In this document: piece after piece, positions 1-9,142 of the stretch
How positions within the stretch are numbered: position 1 is the stretch's first letter
Layout of the letters: the number at the start of each line of letters is the position of its first letter
Assembly: GCA_016935975.1 (NCBI GenBank)
Contig: JAFGPX010000181.1
Span: forward strand, 1-41,990
Direction of reading: 5' to 3'
DNA from: Deltaproteobacteria bacterium
GTDB taxonomy: Bacteria; Myxococcota_A; Polyangia; Fen-1088
Length of the DNA stretch: 41,990 nt
Notes under the pieces: model-generated
Told to the model about the DNA's origin: nothing
Seen by the model: the letters and a program-made list of their open reading frames with translations, nothing else
Databases searched by the model: none
Position numbers and translations under genes: made by a program

Positions 1-88
<88 letters not shown>

Positions 89-133
89 AACTTGCACATG
101 AAGCCAGGGCCTCATGCATTTTCGAGCGATCCT

Positions 134-152
134 CCAGGGGCGATGCCCCTGG
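134..152 (-). other. Hairpin in the 16S rRNA leader
   Basis: A perfect inverted repeat, CCAGGGGC and GCCCCTGG with a three-base loop, lies about 46-64 bases upstream of the mature 16S 5' end, inside the predicted transcribed leader. It may be part of the precursor processing stalk or an antitermination structure. It has no T-tract, so it does not look like a terminator. Confidence 0.5.
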
Positions 153-316
153 GTCTACTAACAACTCAAGGATTCTGGGTCGATGCCGGGCGACCTTCAG
201 GAAGGCCATCCAGCATCGCTTTTCCTTCTTCTCACTCTGCTGTTCAGCTTTCAGAGACCGACGTTCCTGCTGTGGCGTCAGCCGCTTGCGCAGCCTCCCC
301 CGCAGCGGGAGGTGGG

Positions 317-344
317 ATATTAGGCATCTGCAACGTTTTGTCAA
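317..344 (-). promoter_or_regulatory. rRNA operon promoter (sigma-70 type)
   Basis: The minus strand has a perfect -35 box TTGACA (339-344), a 16-base spacer and a -10 box TAATAT (317-322). Transcription would start near 310 and run about 220 bases to the 16S 5' end. It lies about 40 bases beyond the hemB stop codon, so the whole 89-384 gap is accounted for by this promoter and the leader. I saw no clear hemB terminator in the gap. Confidence 0.75.
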
Positions 345-384
345 CAGACAAATTCGCTGCCGATGCGCTTTTCCGTGCTGCCGG

Positions 385-1374
385 CTACCAAGCCTTCGAG
401 AGCAGATGCGCCACCTCCTTGGCGTGATACGTCACGACCAAGTCGGCGCCCGCCCTACGCACAGACGTTAGAGTTTCCACCATCGCGCGCTCGTAGTCAA
501 GGAAGCCTTTCTCGGCTGCTGCCTTGAGCATCAGGTACTCGCCGGAGACATTGTAGGCGGCCAGCGGCACGTCAAACTCTCGCCGAAGCTCCGCCACAAC
601 GTCGAGGTAGGGCAGGGCGGGCTTGACCATGATTATGTCCGCCCCTTCCTCTACGTCGAGGGCTGCCTCGCGCACAGCTTCGCGCACATTCCCGGGGTCC
701 ATTTGGTAGCCACGGCGATCCCCGAACGCGGGCGCAGAGTCGACAGCGACCCGGAACGGACCGTAGTAGGCCGAGGCGTATTTCACCGCATACGAAAGCA
801 GAATCACCCCCTCGTGCTCGGCCTCGTCGAGAGCCTCGCGCAGGAAACCGATGGTCCCATCCATCATCCCCGATGGCGCGACAATGTCCGCTCCGGCGCT
901 GGCTTGTGCCAAAGCCACCCGAGCTAGATTCTCCAAAGTGGCGTCGTTGTCCACGTCGCCAGATGCCTTGTCGAGAACCACGCCGCAGTGCCCGTGGGTC
1001 GTGTACTCGCACAGGCAGCAGTCCGCGGCGACCAGCAGCTCCGGTGCAGCCCGCTTGACGGCCTGGATGGCTCTTTGGACGATGCCGTCCGAGCGCCACG
1101 CCTCGCTGCCCACATTGTCTTTCTTCTCGGGCAAGCCGAACAGAATGATGGAAGGTATCCCGAGCTCAAGGATGCCCTCTGCTTCGCGTGCCAGCTGGTC
1201 GACCGACAGGTGGTATTGACCGGGCAGGGACGCGATCTCCCTGCGCACTCCCTTCCCTGGGCACACGAACAGGGGATACATGAGGTTGTCGACCGAGAGA
1301 GATGTCTCGCGGACCATGCGCCGCATAGCCTCGGTTCGACGGAGACGACGGGGACGATTCTCTGGGAACGACAT
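385..1374 (-). CDS. hemB: Delta-aminolevulinic acid dehydratase (porphobilinogen synthase)
   Basis: This cytoplasmic enzyme condenses two 5-aminolevulinate molecules into porphobilinogen, an early step of heme and other tetrapyrrole synthesis. The 329-residue length is typical. The metal-site segment [13 protein letters not shown] places C120, C122 and C130 exactly where the zinc-dependent E. coli enzyme has them, so this is a zinc-type enzyme. The two Schiff-base lysines are K198 (in [13 protein letters not shown]) and K251 (in [10 protein letters not shown]). The start codon shares one base with the hemD stop (TGATG), so translation is probably coupled. It is the last gene of the HNH-hemD-hemB operon. 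Confidence 0.97.
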   Translation of the reverse strand: MSFPENRPRRLRRTEAMRRMVRETSLSVDNLMYPLFVCPGKGVRREIASLPGQYHLSVDQLAREAEGILELGIPSIILFGLPEKKDNVGSEAWRSDGIVQRAIQAVKRAAPELLVAADCCLCEYTTHGHCGVVLDKASGDVDNDATLENLARVALAQASAGADIVAPSGMMDGTIGFLREALDEAEHEGVILLSYAVKYASAYYGPFRVAVDSAPAFGDRRGYQMDPGNVREAVREAALDVEEGADIIMVKPALPYLDVVAELRREFDVPLAAYNVSGEYLMLKAAAEKGFLDYERAMVETLTSVRRAGADLVVTYHAKEVAHLLSKAW

Positions 1375-2153
1375 CAGGTATCTCCTCGGGCGCTACGTGA
1401 CTCGGTGATCGCCAGGATGAGGGCGGCCACGTCGGGGCGCCGCGCAATGGCAGGCTTGATGCCGCGCTCGACGGCCTCCTTCGCCGTGACGGGTCCAATG
1501 ACCGCGACCGTCTTCCCCGCGAGCGATTCGCGGCCGACGTGAGCCACGTAGGCGTTCAATGCCGAGGGACTGGCGAAGGTCGCGACATCGAAGGGTGGCG
1601 GAGGGCCCAGGTCGGCCCTGGGTTGGGCGCGGTACGCCGTCACGACGTCAACGACGCAACCGCGCGCACGCAGGCTCTCGGCAAGCTGGGTACGCGCGCC
1701 GGCAGCGGCAGGGAACAGCACGCGAGTCCCTTCCGGGAAGGAACGAAGAGCCTCTGCCAGGCCTTCTTGCCGATTGTCCGCCGGCACGAGAGAAACCGCG
1801 CCACCGGCCGCCTCGATGGAACGGGCCGTGCTCGGCCCGACCGCCGCGAGCTTGGCCCGCATGTCCGGCGGAAAGCTCCCTCCCGGCAGTCTTCCCAGGA
1901 CCAAGGCAACCGCTGTTTGGCTCGTGAAGATCACCCAATCGTAGTCCCCGAGTCTGGCCAACGCTTCGTCGAGCGGCTGCCAGGACGGGGGCGGCTCGAT
2001 GACAATCGTGGGGTAGGGGATGGGCTTCGCGCCAGCGGCCGCGAGAGCCGCCGCCCAGTCGTCCGCGCCGTCGCTTGCGGGGCGAGTCACCAGAACGCGC
2101 AGACCAGCGAGTGGGGCATGCGGCATGGCAGGCCCGGATAATAGCAGCGGCAT
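1374..2153 (-). CDS. hemD: Uroporphyrinogen-III synthase
   Basis: HemD closes and inverts ring D of hydroxymethylbilane to make uroporphyrinogen III. The 259-residue protein has the family's two-lobed pattern. The N-terminal strand LRVLVTRP begins near residue 18, the first lobe contains [11 protein letters not shown], and the second has [15 protein letters not shown] and a late [10 protein letters not shown]. Sequence conservation in this family is low, but the order of motifs and the overlap with hemB are convincing. The start at 2153 follows an AGGCGG-like ribosome site six bases after the upstream HNH stop; an internal ATG at residue 10 is an alternative. hemA and hemC are not in the window. 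Confidence 0.93.
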   Translation of the reverse strand: MPLLLSGPAMPHAPLAGLRVLVTRPASDGADDWAAALAAAGAKPIPYPTIVIEPPPSWQPLDEALARLGDYDWVIFTSQTAVALVLGRLPGGSFPPDMRAKLAAVGPSTARSIEAAGGAVSLVPADNRQEGLAEALRSFPEGTRVLFPAAAGARTQLAESLRARGCVVDVVTAYRAQPRADLGPPPPFDVATFASPSALNAYVAHVGRESLAGKTVAVIGPVTAKEAVERGIKPAIARRPDVAALILAITESRSARGDT

Positions 2154-2159
2154 GGCCGC

Positions 2160-2756
2160 CTATTCGAGCAGCTCCGCGTTCCAGTACGACGCGTTGGGCA
2201 GATCGAGGTAAGGCAGCCAGTCCCGGTAGCGAATGCGCTCACCCCCGGCGCGGAAGGTCGGCGTCCACCGTGGGCGAGTGGGCTGCTTGAGCAGCCTCAA
2301 TCCCGCTTTCTCCAGGGTGCGAGCGCCCTTGGCGATGTTGCAGTCCACGCAACAGCACACGACATTGTCCCACGTGGTGCGCCCGCCACGCGAGCGTGGC
2401 ACGACGTGGTCCAGGTTCAGCTCGGCACGAGAAAGCTGCCGTCCGCAGTACTGGCACGTGTTGTTGTCCCGCGTGTAGATATTGTGGCGCGAGAAACGCA
2501 CCTTGGCACGTGGGATGCGGTCGTAGAACTGGAGAAGGATCACGCGCGGCACGCGAATGGCGCGATTCACCGTGTGGATCACGTCATCCCCCATCTCGGC
2601 TGACAGCTCCGCCCAGTTGTCGAAATCGAAGGTGCGGAACTGCCGGTCCACGGCCTGCGCCGCACCCATGTAAAGAAGCGCAAAAGCGCGCCTGACGTTG
2701 GTCACATGAATGGGCTGGAAGTGCCGGTTCAGCACCAGCACGGCAGAGTCGATCAT
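2160..2756 (-). CDS. HNH endonuclease family protein
   Basis: This 198-residue protein has a C-terminal HNH nuclease domain. A zinc-type CxxC (C101, C104) is followed by the DH pair D116/H117, N131, and a second knuckle C136/C139 with N140. The N-terminal 90 residues (starting MIDSAVLVLNRHFQPI) match the general look of a conserved small HNH family common in delta-proteobacteria, whose role is unknown to me. The stop lies six bases before hemD, so it is probably cotranscribed with the heme genes, although no functional link is evident. The nuclease residues look intact. Its target, whether phage defence or repair, cannot be inferred. Confidence 0.88.
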   Translation of the reverse strand: MIDSAVLVLNRHFQPIHVTNVRRAFALLYMGAAQAVDRQFRTFDFDNWAELSAEMGDDVIHTVNRAIRVPRVILLQFYDRIPRAKVRFSRHNIYTRDNNTCQYCGRQLSRAELNLDHVVPRSRGGRTTWDNVVCCCVDCNIAKGARTLEKAGLRLLKQPTRPRWTPTFRAGGERIRYRDWLPYLDLPNASYWNAELLE

Positions 2757-2937
2757 GGCGCGCCCCCCCGGCCATCTGCTGTAGGCTCCGAACTGTCGGC
2801 CCCGCCAGGAGACACCTCGCCGTCGCCCCGTCCCGGGCAGCTTGTCCAGACATGCCGCCGCAGCGGCCAGGTACAGCCGGACGCGTCCATGGTCCCAAGG
2901 ACATGCTATCAGACGGGGGCATTGTGGGCAAAGGCGC

Positions 2938-2943
2938 TACAAT
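2938..2943 (+). promoter_or_regulatory. Candidate -10 box of the histidine kinase gene
   Basis: TACAAT lies ten bases before the GTG start of the kinase gene, so the start site of transcription would nearly coincide with the start codon. No good -35 box is visible. The 2757-2952 gap between the two divergent genes otherwise shows nothing I recognise. Confidence 0.35.
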
Positions 2944-2952
2944 GGATCCGCT

Positions 2953-5103
2953 GTGAACACCCAGACGCTCTCCGCCCTGGTTGCCGCCATCGTGGGTCTC
3001 GCTGTGGGCGGCGCCGCTCTGCTGCGCGACCCTCGGCGAAGCGTCCATGTGCTTTTCGCAACGTTCACCTTCAATGTGGCCGTGCAACGGTTGCTGCACT
3101 TCCTCGGTTCCTCCCAGGAGTCCGGCTCGCTTCTCCGCTGGGCGGCCATGCTGGCCGCTGTGTCCCTGCCAGCCACGGCGCAGCGGTTCTTCCGCGCTTT
3201 CCTCGGCGACGAGGCGGGCCCGCCACCCATGTCGCGAATCACCATCGCCGGGGCCGTGGTGCTCTATCTCGCGCTGCTCTCGAGCCTCTTCCTCGCCACG
3301 CCGGTCCACACCAACCAATGGTTCTACGCGGGCCTGCTCACCTACGTCTTCCTGGGCCTCTACCTTTCCGTCTACTACCTCTTCCGCCGCTACCGGCGCA
3401 CGCCCTCGCGGGTCGAGAAGATACGGCTGCTCTATCTCCTCGTCGGCGGCCTGGCCACGGTAACGGCCTCGGCTCTCGACCTCGTTCCCTGGATGCCTTC
3501 GCTGGGGAACATCCTTGTCACCATCTACCTCTATTTCCTCTCGCAGACCCTCGTCCGCTATCGCCTCCTCGACCTCAACGAGCTGCTCGGCCGCATGGTG
3601 GTGTTGGCCGCCCTGGCCAGCATTGCCACGCTCATCTACGGGCTTCTGCTCATCAAGCTCGTCGATCTGAACGAAATCGGGCTGCTCTTCTTGAACGCGC
3701 TCGTCGCCTCCACAGCCGTCATCATCGTGTTCGAGCCCTTGCGCGGGTTGCTCGAACGCGTCGTGAATCGCTGGATGTTCCAAGAGAAGTACGAACTCTT
3801 CCGGCGCATCGAAAGCCTGCGCACGGATCTCATGAACGTCATCGACGTGCGCGATCTCGTGCCGCGCGTGCTTTCCGCTCTCGAAGCTTCGCGTCGTGTG
3901 ACCCACGCCTCGATGTACATCGTGGATCCAGACGGCTCGGCCTATGACCTGGTAGGGCACGTCGGGCCGCGCCCCGAAGGACGCATCGACGCCGTCGCGC
4001 ACCGGGGTTTCCTCGAGCGCCTGCGCCGCGCCGGGGTGGTTTCGGTCGAGGGGTTGGAGCGCGAGCTCTTGGCCCTGCGCAACAAGCAAGGCGAGGAGCG
4101 CGAGGCCTTGTTGCTGGTCCTACGCGTCTTGGAATTGGTGAACGGCTCGGTGGTGCTCGCCGTCCTCGGCGAGGAACAGCTGCTTGGCATGCTGGTCCTG
4201 CGGGACGAGCGCCTGCGCGAGGCCTATTCCTCCGAGGAGATCGAGCTCTTCCGCAGCGTCGCGGCTTCGATCGGTGTGACCTTGCAGAACTCTCAGATCT
4301 ATGAACGCATGAAGGAGCGTGATCGCCTCGCGGCGCTGGGTCAGATGGCGGCAGGCTTGGCGCACGAGATCAGGAATCCGCTCGGTTCCATCAAGGGCGC
4401 CGCGCAGTACCTGCAGCCCGTCGAGGGGCCCAAACCCGACGCAGGCATGCGTGAGTTTCTCGGCATCATCGTCGAGGAGGTGGACCGTCTGAACAGGATC
4501 GTCTCGCAGTTCCTCGACTACGCTCGTCCCTACCGCGGTGACCAGAGTCCGCTCGACGTCAACGAGGTGGTTCGGAAGACTGTCAATCTGATCGAGAAAG
4601 AGCGCAGCGGCGCGCGCGTCGAAATCGCGATGAATCTAGTTGATGGGCTGCCCCTGGTACGCGCCGACGCCCAGCAGCTTCACCAGGTGTTTCTCAACCT
4701 CGCCATCAATGCCCTCGACGCCATGCCGCAAGGCGGCCGTCTGCGCGTGTCCACGAGCCTCCGCCGTTCAACCCGAAGAGGCGCGTCCGCCGCCTTCCTA
4801 GAGGTCCGCTTCCGTGACGACGGTGTCGGCATTCCGCCGGTGGAACTGCGCAACCTGTTCATTCCTTTCTTCACCACCAAGGAAAAGGGCACTGGCCTCG
4901 GCCTGCCCATCAGCCAGCGCATCATCGAGAATCATGGGGGCACGATCGAAGTCCGCTCACAGCCCGGTTCGGGATCGACCTTCACGGTGCTCCTGCCCGT
5001 TGAGGCCGACGCCTATGCGTCCTATGTCGAGATGAAGCGCAGCCCCGCTCCAACGGCTCACAAGGGTGCGCCAGCGTCGAGCCCGGCCGTCACCGGCAAG
5101 TGA
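2953..5103 (+). CDS. Membrane sensor histidine kinase with GAF-like domain (orphan)
   Basis: A 716-residue hybrid of membrane sensor and cytoplasmic kinase. Residues 1 to about 270 form seven or eight hydrophobic spans, as in the N-terminal region of PEP-CTERM/XrtA-type kinases. Residues of about 300-455 look like a GAF domain that ends in a signalling helix (LFRSVAASIGVTLQNSQIYER). The HisKA H-box LAAGLAHEIRNPLGSIKGA has the phospho-accepting H471. The ATPase domain shows the N box NLAINALDAMPQGG, G1 box DDGVGIP and the F/G2 region FFTTKEKGTGLGLPIS. GTG at 2953 was chosen because the reading frame upstream is not protein-like and hydrophobic sequence starts directly after it. No response regulator is adjacent, so its partner and signal are unknown. 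Confidence 0.9.
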   Translation: MNTQTLSALVAAIVGLAVGGAALLRDPRRSVHVLFATFTFNVAVQRLLHFLGSSQESGSLLRWAAMLAAVSLPATAQRFFRAFLGDEAGPPPMSRITIAGAVVLYLALLSSLFLATPVHTNQWFYAGLLTYVFLGLYLSVYYLFRRYRRTPSRVEKIRLLYLLVGGLATVTASALDLVPWMPSLGNILVTIYLYFLSQTLVRYRLLDLNELLGRMVVLAALASIATLIYGLLLIKLVDLNEIGLLFLNALVASTAVIIVFEPLRGLLERVVNRWMFQEKYELFRRIESLRTDLMNVIDVRDLVPRVLSALEASRRVTHASMYIVDPDGSAYDLVGHVGPRPEGRIDAVAHRGFLERLRRAGVVSVEGLERELLALRNKQGEEREALLLVLRVLELVNGSVVLAVLGEEQLLGMLVLRDERLREAYSSEEIELFRSVAASIGVTLQNSQIYERMKERDRLAALGQMAAGLAHEIRNPLGSIKGAAQYLQPVEGPKPDAGMREFLGIIVEEVDRLNRIVSQFLDYARPYRGDQSPLDVNEVVRKTVNLIEKERSGARVEIAMNLVDGLPLVRADAQQLHQVFLNLAINALDAMPQGGRLRVSTSLRRSTRRGASAAFLEVRFRDDGVGIPPVELRNLFIPFFTTKEKGTGLGLPISQRIIENHGGTIEVRSQPGSGSTFTVLLPVEADAYASYVEMKRSPAPTAHKGAPASSPAVTGK

Positions 5104-5117
5104 GCCCCCCAGAGCCG

Positions 5118-6296
5118 TCACGTCGTCCCCATCACCAAGTTGTCGCGCGTGACAAGCGCATCGTAGCCGCGGTAGCCGAGAATGGCGTCGATGTCGTCGC
5201 TCTGCCGACCGGCGAGCTTGCGGCACGCGTCGGCGTCGTAGTTGACCACGCCACGGCCGCGCACGCGGCCACTGCAGTCGTGGATCTCGACCACATCACC
5301 TCTGTCGAAGCTGCCTTCGACCGCGATGACGCCAACGGGTAGCAACGATGCCTTGCCGTTTTCCAAGGCGCGCAAGGCACCGTCATTGGCCACCAGCACA
5401 CCGAACCGTTTGCTCGCCACCGCAATGAAGCGCAGTCGCGCACGCCGCCGATCGGAAGTTGGGATCAGCGTTCCGACATCCTCGCCCGCGAGGATCTTCG
5501 CCAGAACACCAGCATCAAACCCGTTGGCGACTATGACCGATGTTCCGTCCGCCGTCGCCAGTCTCGCCGCTTCCAGCTTGCTCGCCATGCCGCCGGTTCC
5601 CCCGCTGGAGGTGCCGCTCGCCGCGCACAAGGCCCCTCCGGCGACGGAACCAAGGACCGGAATGCGCTTGGCTTTCGCATCGACCTCGGGGTTCGCGGAA
5701 AAGAGGCCCTCAACGTTCGTCAACAGTACCAGCAAGTCGGCATCGAGTGCGACGGCGACCCGGGCGGCCAAGCCGTCGTTGTCGCCGAAGACGGGCTGGG
5801 CGGGATCTGCTCCCCGTATCCGGCGGTATTCGACCAGCTCGCGGATGCTGACGCTGTCGTTCTCATTGAGCACCGGCATGGCGCCGAGCTCGAGCAGGCG
5901 CATCAACGTCGTGCGCACGCACAGGGCGCGGTCGCGGTCGCCCAAGTCCTCCTGGGTCAGCAGCACTTGCGCGGCAACCAATCCCTGCTTGGCAAATGCC
6001 TCGGCGTAGGCGGCCATGAGATGACTCTGACCCACCGCCGCACAGGCCTGACGCAGGCCAAGCGACCGCGGCCGTCTGCGCAGGCCCAGAAGCCGCATGC
6101 CCATGCCGACCGCGCCCGAGGTAACGAGCACGACCTCGCGACCGGCCTTGCGCTCGGCCGCAATGCCGTCGACCAGGTTCGCCACGCGGCCTGCGGCAAG
6201 TTCGGAATCCCCCGTGGTCACGACCGCAGTGCCGACCTTGACCACCAGACGGTGCGCTTCTCGAAGCGCGCTGCGAGCTGCCATCTCCTGGCTCAT
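5118..6296 (-). CDS. proB: Glutamate 5-kinase with PUA domain
   Basis: ProB phosphorylates L-glutamate to gamma-glutamyl phosphate, the first and feedback-controlled step of proline synthesis. The 392-residue protein has an amino-acid kinase domain (LVVKVGTAVV near residue 18, VTSGAVGMGM near 60, NENDSVS near 145, a SGTSSGGTGGMASKLEAA glycine-rich loop near 230) and a C-terminal PUA domain from about residue 290, the usual layout of long-form ProB. The end of the gene is 14 bases from the convergent kinase gene. It is transcribed away from proC, so the two proline enzymes share a 47-base divergent control region. proA, the middle step, is not in the window. Confidence 0.96.
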   Translation of the reverse strand: MSQEMAARSALREAHRLVVKVGTAVVTTGDSELAAGRVANLVDGIAAERKAGREVVLVTSGAVGMGMRLLGLRRRPRSLGLRQACAAVGQSHLMAAYAEAFAKQGLVAAQVLLTQEDLGDRDRALCVRTTLMRLLELGAMPVLNENDSVSIRELVEYRRIRGADPAQPVFGDNDGLAARVAVALDADLLVLLTNVEGLFSANPEVDAKAKRIPVLGSVAGGALCAASGTSSGGTGGMASKLEAARLATADGTSVIVANGFDAGVLAKILAGEDVGTLIPTSDRRRARLRFIAVASKRFGVLVANDGALRALENGKASLLPVGVIAVEGSFDRGDVVEIHDCSGRVRGRGVVNYDADACRKLAGRQSDDIDAILGYRGYDALVTRDNLVMGTT

Positions 6297-6308
6297 CGTG
6301 CCGGCGAC

Positions 6309-6336
6309 TTTACCTTGGATGTGCTTCGTGTAGTAA
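6309..6336 (+). promoter_or_regulatory. proC promoter, possibly giving a leaderless mRNA
   Basis: TTTACC (6309-6314), a 16-base spacer and TAGTAA (6331-6336) form a sigma-70-like promoter. The expected transcription start falls at the GTG start codon at 6344. No ribosome-binding site is visible. Confidence 0.45.
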
Positions 6337-6343
6337 TGCGCCT

Positions 6344-7162
6344 GTGACTCTCCTCGAAGCCAACCAGACCCTTGGAGTGATCGGCTGCGGCACCATGGGC
6401 GAAGCCATCGTGCGCGGTATCCTTGGTTCCGGCAACCTCGCCGCGGCGCAGATCTTCGCCAGCGATGCGCGCGCCGAGATCGCGACGGCGCTGACCGCCA
6501 AGCATGGGATCCGCGCTGGCACCGACAACCTCGCCGTCGCGCACGCGTGCCACGTGGCGCTCGTGTGCGTCAAGCCGTACCAGATCGCCGGGGTGCTTGA
6601 CCACGAGGCCGTACGCACGGCCCTAGCCGGAAAACTCGTCATCAGCATCGCCGCCGGCGTGCGTCTGGAGAAGCTGCGCGGCTACCTCCCGGGCAGCGCC
6701 GTGATTCGGGCCATGCCCAACACCCCCGCATTGATCGGCGAGGGCATGGCGGGCTTGGCGCGGGGCAAGGGCACGAGCGACGCGCAGATGGCGTTGGCGT
6801 TGGCGCTGTTCGCGTCCGTCGGCAGGGCGCAAGAAGTCGACGAAGCCCATATGGACATCGTGACCGCAGTCGCGGGCAGCGGTCCGGCCTTCGTGTTCGT
6901 GCTGATCGACGCCTTGGCCGATGGCGCGGTCAGGCTCGGCCTGCGCCGCGACGCCGCCGTCGCCATGGCAGCCCAGATGGTGCAAGGCGCGGCACGCATG
7001 GTGCTCCAAACCGGCGCGCATCCTGCCGTGCTCAAGGATCAAGTCACTACCCCTGGCGGCTGTACCATCGCCGGCCTGGGGGTCATGGAAGACGGCAAGA
7101 TCCGCTCCGTCCTCGCTCGCACCATCGAAGAAGCCGCTCGGGTCGCCGGCAAGCTGGGGTAG
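6344..7162 (+). CDS. proC: Pyrroline-5-carboxylate reductase
   Basis: ProC reduces pyrroline-5-carboxylate to proline with NAD(P)H, the last step of proline synthesis. The 272-residue length is typical. The N-terminal Rossmann loop reads GVIGCGTMGEAIVRGIL, the AMPNTPALIGEGMAG segment is the family signature of the substrate region, and the C-terminal half contains the conserved AVAGSGPAFVF and the DQVTTPGGCTIAGL segment. The start is GTG, immediately followed by family-like sequence, and has no upstream Shine-Dalgarno site. It is divergent from proB and has no downstream partner. Confidence 0.96.
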   Translation: MTLLEANQTLGVIGCGTMGEAIVRGILGSGNLAAAQIFASDARAEIATALTAKHGIRAGTDNLAVAHACHVALVCVKPYQIAGVLDHEAVRTALAGKLVISIAAGVRLEKLRGYLPGSAVIRAMPNTPALIGEGMAGLARGKGTSDAQMALALALFASVGRAQEVDEAHMDIVTAVAGSGPAFVFVLIDALADGAVRLGLRRDAAVAMAAQMVQGAARMVLQTGAHPAVLKDQVTTPGGCTIAGLGVMEDGKIRSVLARTIEEAARVAGKLG

Positions 7163-7607
7163 GGGACTGCCGGGGCGCGTGGGCGCGGATCGAGGGGCTG
7201 CCCGCGAACCTTCCTCCTGTTCGAACCGCCCACCGGGACGGGGCCGGCTGATTGCAGCGCGGGGCTTCACTTTCATCCGCAACGCAGCATCGAGGCCGCG
7301 ACTATCCTGCGCAACGGCGAGGTGCGCCAGGGCGATTCGCTCGGACACGAGGGAACCCCAGGAGCCGCGACACCCTGTGCATGCCCTCGGACAGCGGCAT
7401 TCTCCAGGAAGAGCTGCTCGTGGTTCGCCGCGAGGGCATCGCCGGACTGCGACCTGCCCAACGGCCGCTTCGTCCGCGGCGAGGCGGTAGGCGCGTGACG
7501 GCAGAAGTCTCAGGCCAGGGTTTCCGAGCCCTTCCATCCCTCTACGCCGTCTCTGGTTTCAGTTTCCGGCCCTGGCTGTGTCAGTCTTCCTGGAAGGAGA
7601 AACCGCC
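7163..7607 (+). other. Gap with possible remains of a decayed coding region
   Basis: This 445-base stretch has no convincing intact gene. Between about 7200 and 7500 two forward frames look protein-like in turn. The first reads LHFHPQRSIEAATILRNGE and then EVRQGDSLGHEGTP; a shifted frame gives SRDTLCMPSDSGILQEELLV. The mix is reminiscent of the C-terminal part of succinylglutamate desuccinylase/aspartoacylase-like proteins, but that is a weak impression. A frameshifted relic is possible. No clear promoter was recognised for the operon that starts at 7608. Confidence 0.3.
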
Positions 7608-8591
7608 ATGACACGTACCGTCGCTTGCTTCTCGCTCGTTCTCGCTGCCGCTGCCTGCCACCCCCTCGACAAGGCAGGCTCCGAATTCGCCACCGGCGTT
7701 CCCCGCCAGCAGACCGTGGCCATGTCCGTCCCTGGTTCCGGTGCCAAGGCCCTGACCGTCGAGAGCAGTAGCCGGGCGCTCGAAGGGCAGACCGCCGAGT
7801 GGTACAGGATCACCCGCGCCGTCAGCGTCACGGTCAATGCCGGCGCCATCGCCGTCGGCACCCTCGTCCGGCTGGTCACCGACTACCCGGCCACCAGTGT
7901 CGGCTTCGACACCGCAGTGTGGGGACCATGGCAGGGGCCGCTCGATCCCATCGAATGGATGGTCACCATCACGCGCGTGGCAGCCCATCAATATCAGTAC
8001 AAGTTCGAGGGCCGGGACAAGCACCAGCCCACGGCTCCCTTCGTGACGGTGCTGTCCGGTGTCCATTCGCCGGGACTCGATGGTCTGGGCAACGAAATGG
8101 AGGGCTTTGGCACCGGCAGTTTCACCTTGGACTGGGATGCGCGCGCCACTCTGCCTGCACCGGACGCCAACGTGGGCAAAGCCAACTATGTCTATGACCA
8201 CATGGGCCCCGGTCAGGTCATCAACATCAGCGCGCAGTTCCGCCAGGTCAAGGACGACGATCATCCAGGCAGGCTGGTCGATGCTGACTACGTCTTCGTG
8301 CAGAATCCCGGGGCGGAGGGCAGCATGGACTTCACCTACAACGTGCCCGCGGACGCGACCTCGACCGAAGGCGTGGGCAAGGTGCGCAGCCGCTGGCTGT
8401 GGAGCGGCGCAGGCCGCTCGGACGTCACGGTCACGGCCACGGACTTGCCGCAGACCTACACCTTGACCGAGTGTTGGGACATCAACTACGCCAGCACCTA
8501 CAAGTCTGTGCCACTGTCGACAAACCCCGCCGACAACTACGGCAGCGAGGCCACCTGCGCCTTCGCCGCCGCGGAGTATCCGACCCTCTAG
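7608..8591 (+). CDS. Lipoprotein A of the caspase operon, unknown function
   Basis: A 327-residue exported lipoprotein. The signal peptide has a hydrophobic core and ends in LAAAAC, so C17 is the likely lipidated cysteine. ATG at 7608 follows an AAGGAG ribosome site with good spacing; an in-frame start further upstream lacks one. No named domain was recognised. It is a clear paralog of the last gene of the operon (11518-12441). Shared blocks in the same order are WYxxTR-like residues near 65, WGPW at 105-108, FVQNPG-like YLQN near 230, WLWSGAGRSDVT at 263-274, ECW at 288-290, and a C-terminal cysteine C317. C289 and C317 could form a disulfide. It starts the operon, and the ECF sigma gene begins two bases after its stop. 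Confidence 0.85.
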   Translation: MTRTVACFSLVLAAAACHPLDKAGSEFATGVPRQQTVAMSVPGSGAKALTVESSSRALEGQTAEWYRITRAVSVTVNAGAIAVGTLVRLVTDYPATSVGFDTAVWGPWQGPLDPIEWMVTITRVAAHQYQYKFEGRDKHQPTAPFVTVLSGVHSPGLDGLGNEMEGFGTGSFTLDWDARATLPAPDANVGKANYVYDHMGPGQVINISAQFRQVKDDDHPGRLVDADYVFVQNPGAEGSMDFTYNVPADATSTEGVGKVRSRWLWSGAGRSDVTVTATDLPQTYTLTECWDINYASTYKSVPLSTNPADNYGSEATCAFAAAEYPTL

Positions 8592-8593
8592 CC

Positions 8594-9142
8594 ATGTCGG
8601 GCCGCCAGACCCCCACCTTCCGGATCATCCCGGGCGACAAGGGCCTGGCGGCCGCGGACGCGCGAGCGGATCTGCACGAGCTGTACGAGAGATACGGGGC
8701 CAGCGTCTACGGACGCTGTTCGTATCTGCTGCGGGATCGCAGCAAGGCCGAGGATGCCATGCAGGACGTGTTCGCCAAGGCTTTGACCCACTACGGAAGC
8801 TTCCGCCAAGAAGCTTCGCCCCTGACTTGGCTTATCAAGATCGCCACCCACCATTGCCTGAATATCCTGCGCGCCGAGCGCGCGGGCTGGCGCGCGCGCT
8901 TCGAGCGCGAGGCTCGCGCGAAAGAGAGCACCGAGCCCGGCCCGCAGGTCTTCGAGATGCGCGAGTTGGTGGTTCACATGCTTTCTCTCGTCGATCAAGA
9001 AACCCAAGCCGTGGCCATCCATTACCACGTCGACGAGATGACCCTCGAGGAGGTGGCCGCACTCCTCGGACGGTCGGTGCCCACGGTGCGCAAGCGCCTC
9101 TCCGAGTTCGCCGCGGTTTGCGGTAAGGAGTTGCCCCCATGA
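8594..9142 (+). CDS. ECF-type RNA polymerase sigma factor
   Basis: A 182-residue group 4 (extracytoplasmic function) sigma factor. Region 2 spans about residues 28-98 (LHELYERYGASVYGRC, then DAMQDVFAKAL and the promoter-melting part FRQEASPLTWLIKIATHHCLN). Region 4 spans about 123-172 and includes the helix-turn-helix MTLEEVAALLGRSVPTVRKRL. The ATG lies two bases after the lipoprotein stop and its own stop overlaps the next start by four bases (ATGA), so expression is probably coupled to both neighbours. The product of the next gene is very likely its anti-sigma factor. The promoters it recognises are unknown. Confidence 0.95.
   Translation: MSGRQTPTFRIIPGDKGLAAADARADLHELYERYGASVYGRCSYLLRDRSKAEDAMQDVFAKALTHYGSFRQEASPLTWLIKIATHHCLNILRAERAGWRARFEREARAKESTEPGPQVFEMRELVVHMLSLVDQETQAVAIHYHVDEMTLEEVAALLGRSVPTVRKRLSEFAAVCGKELPP

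Noticed and set aside
2584..4089. Long open frame antisense to the histidine kinase gene
   Set aside because: It mirrors the kinase codons in GC-rich DNA, has low-complexity Glu/Gly/His-rich composition and no family-like sequence.
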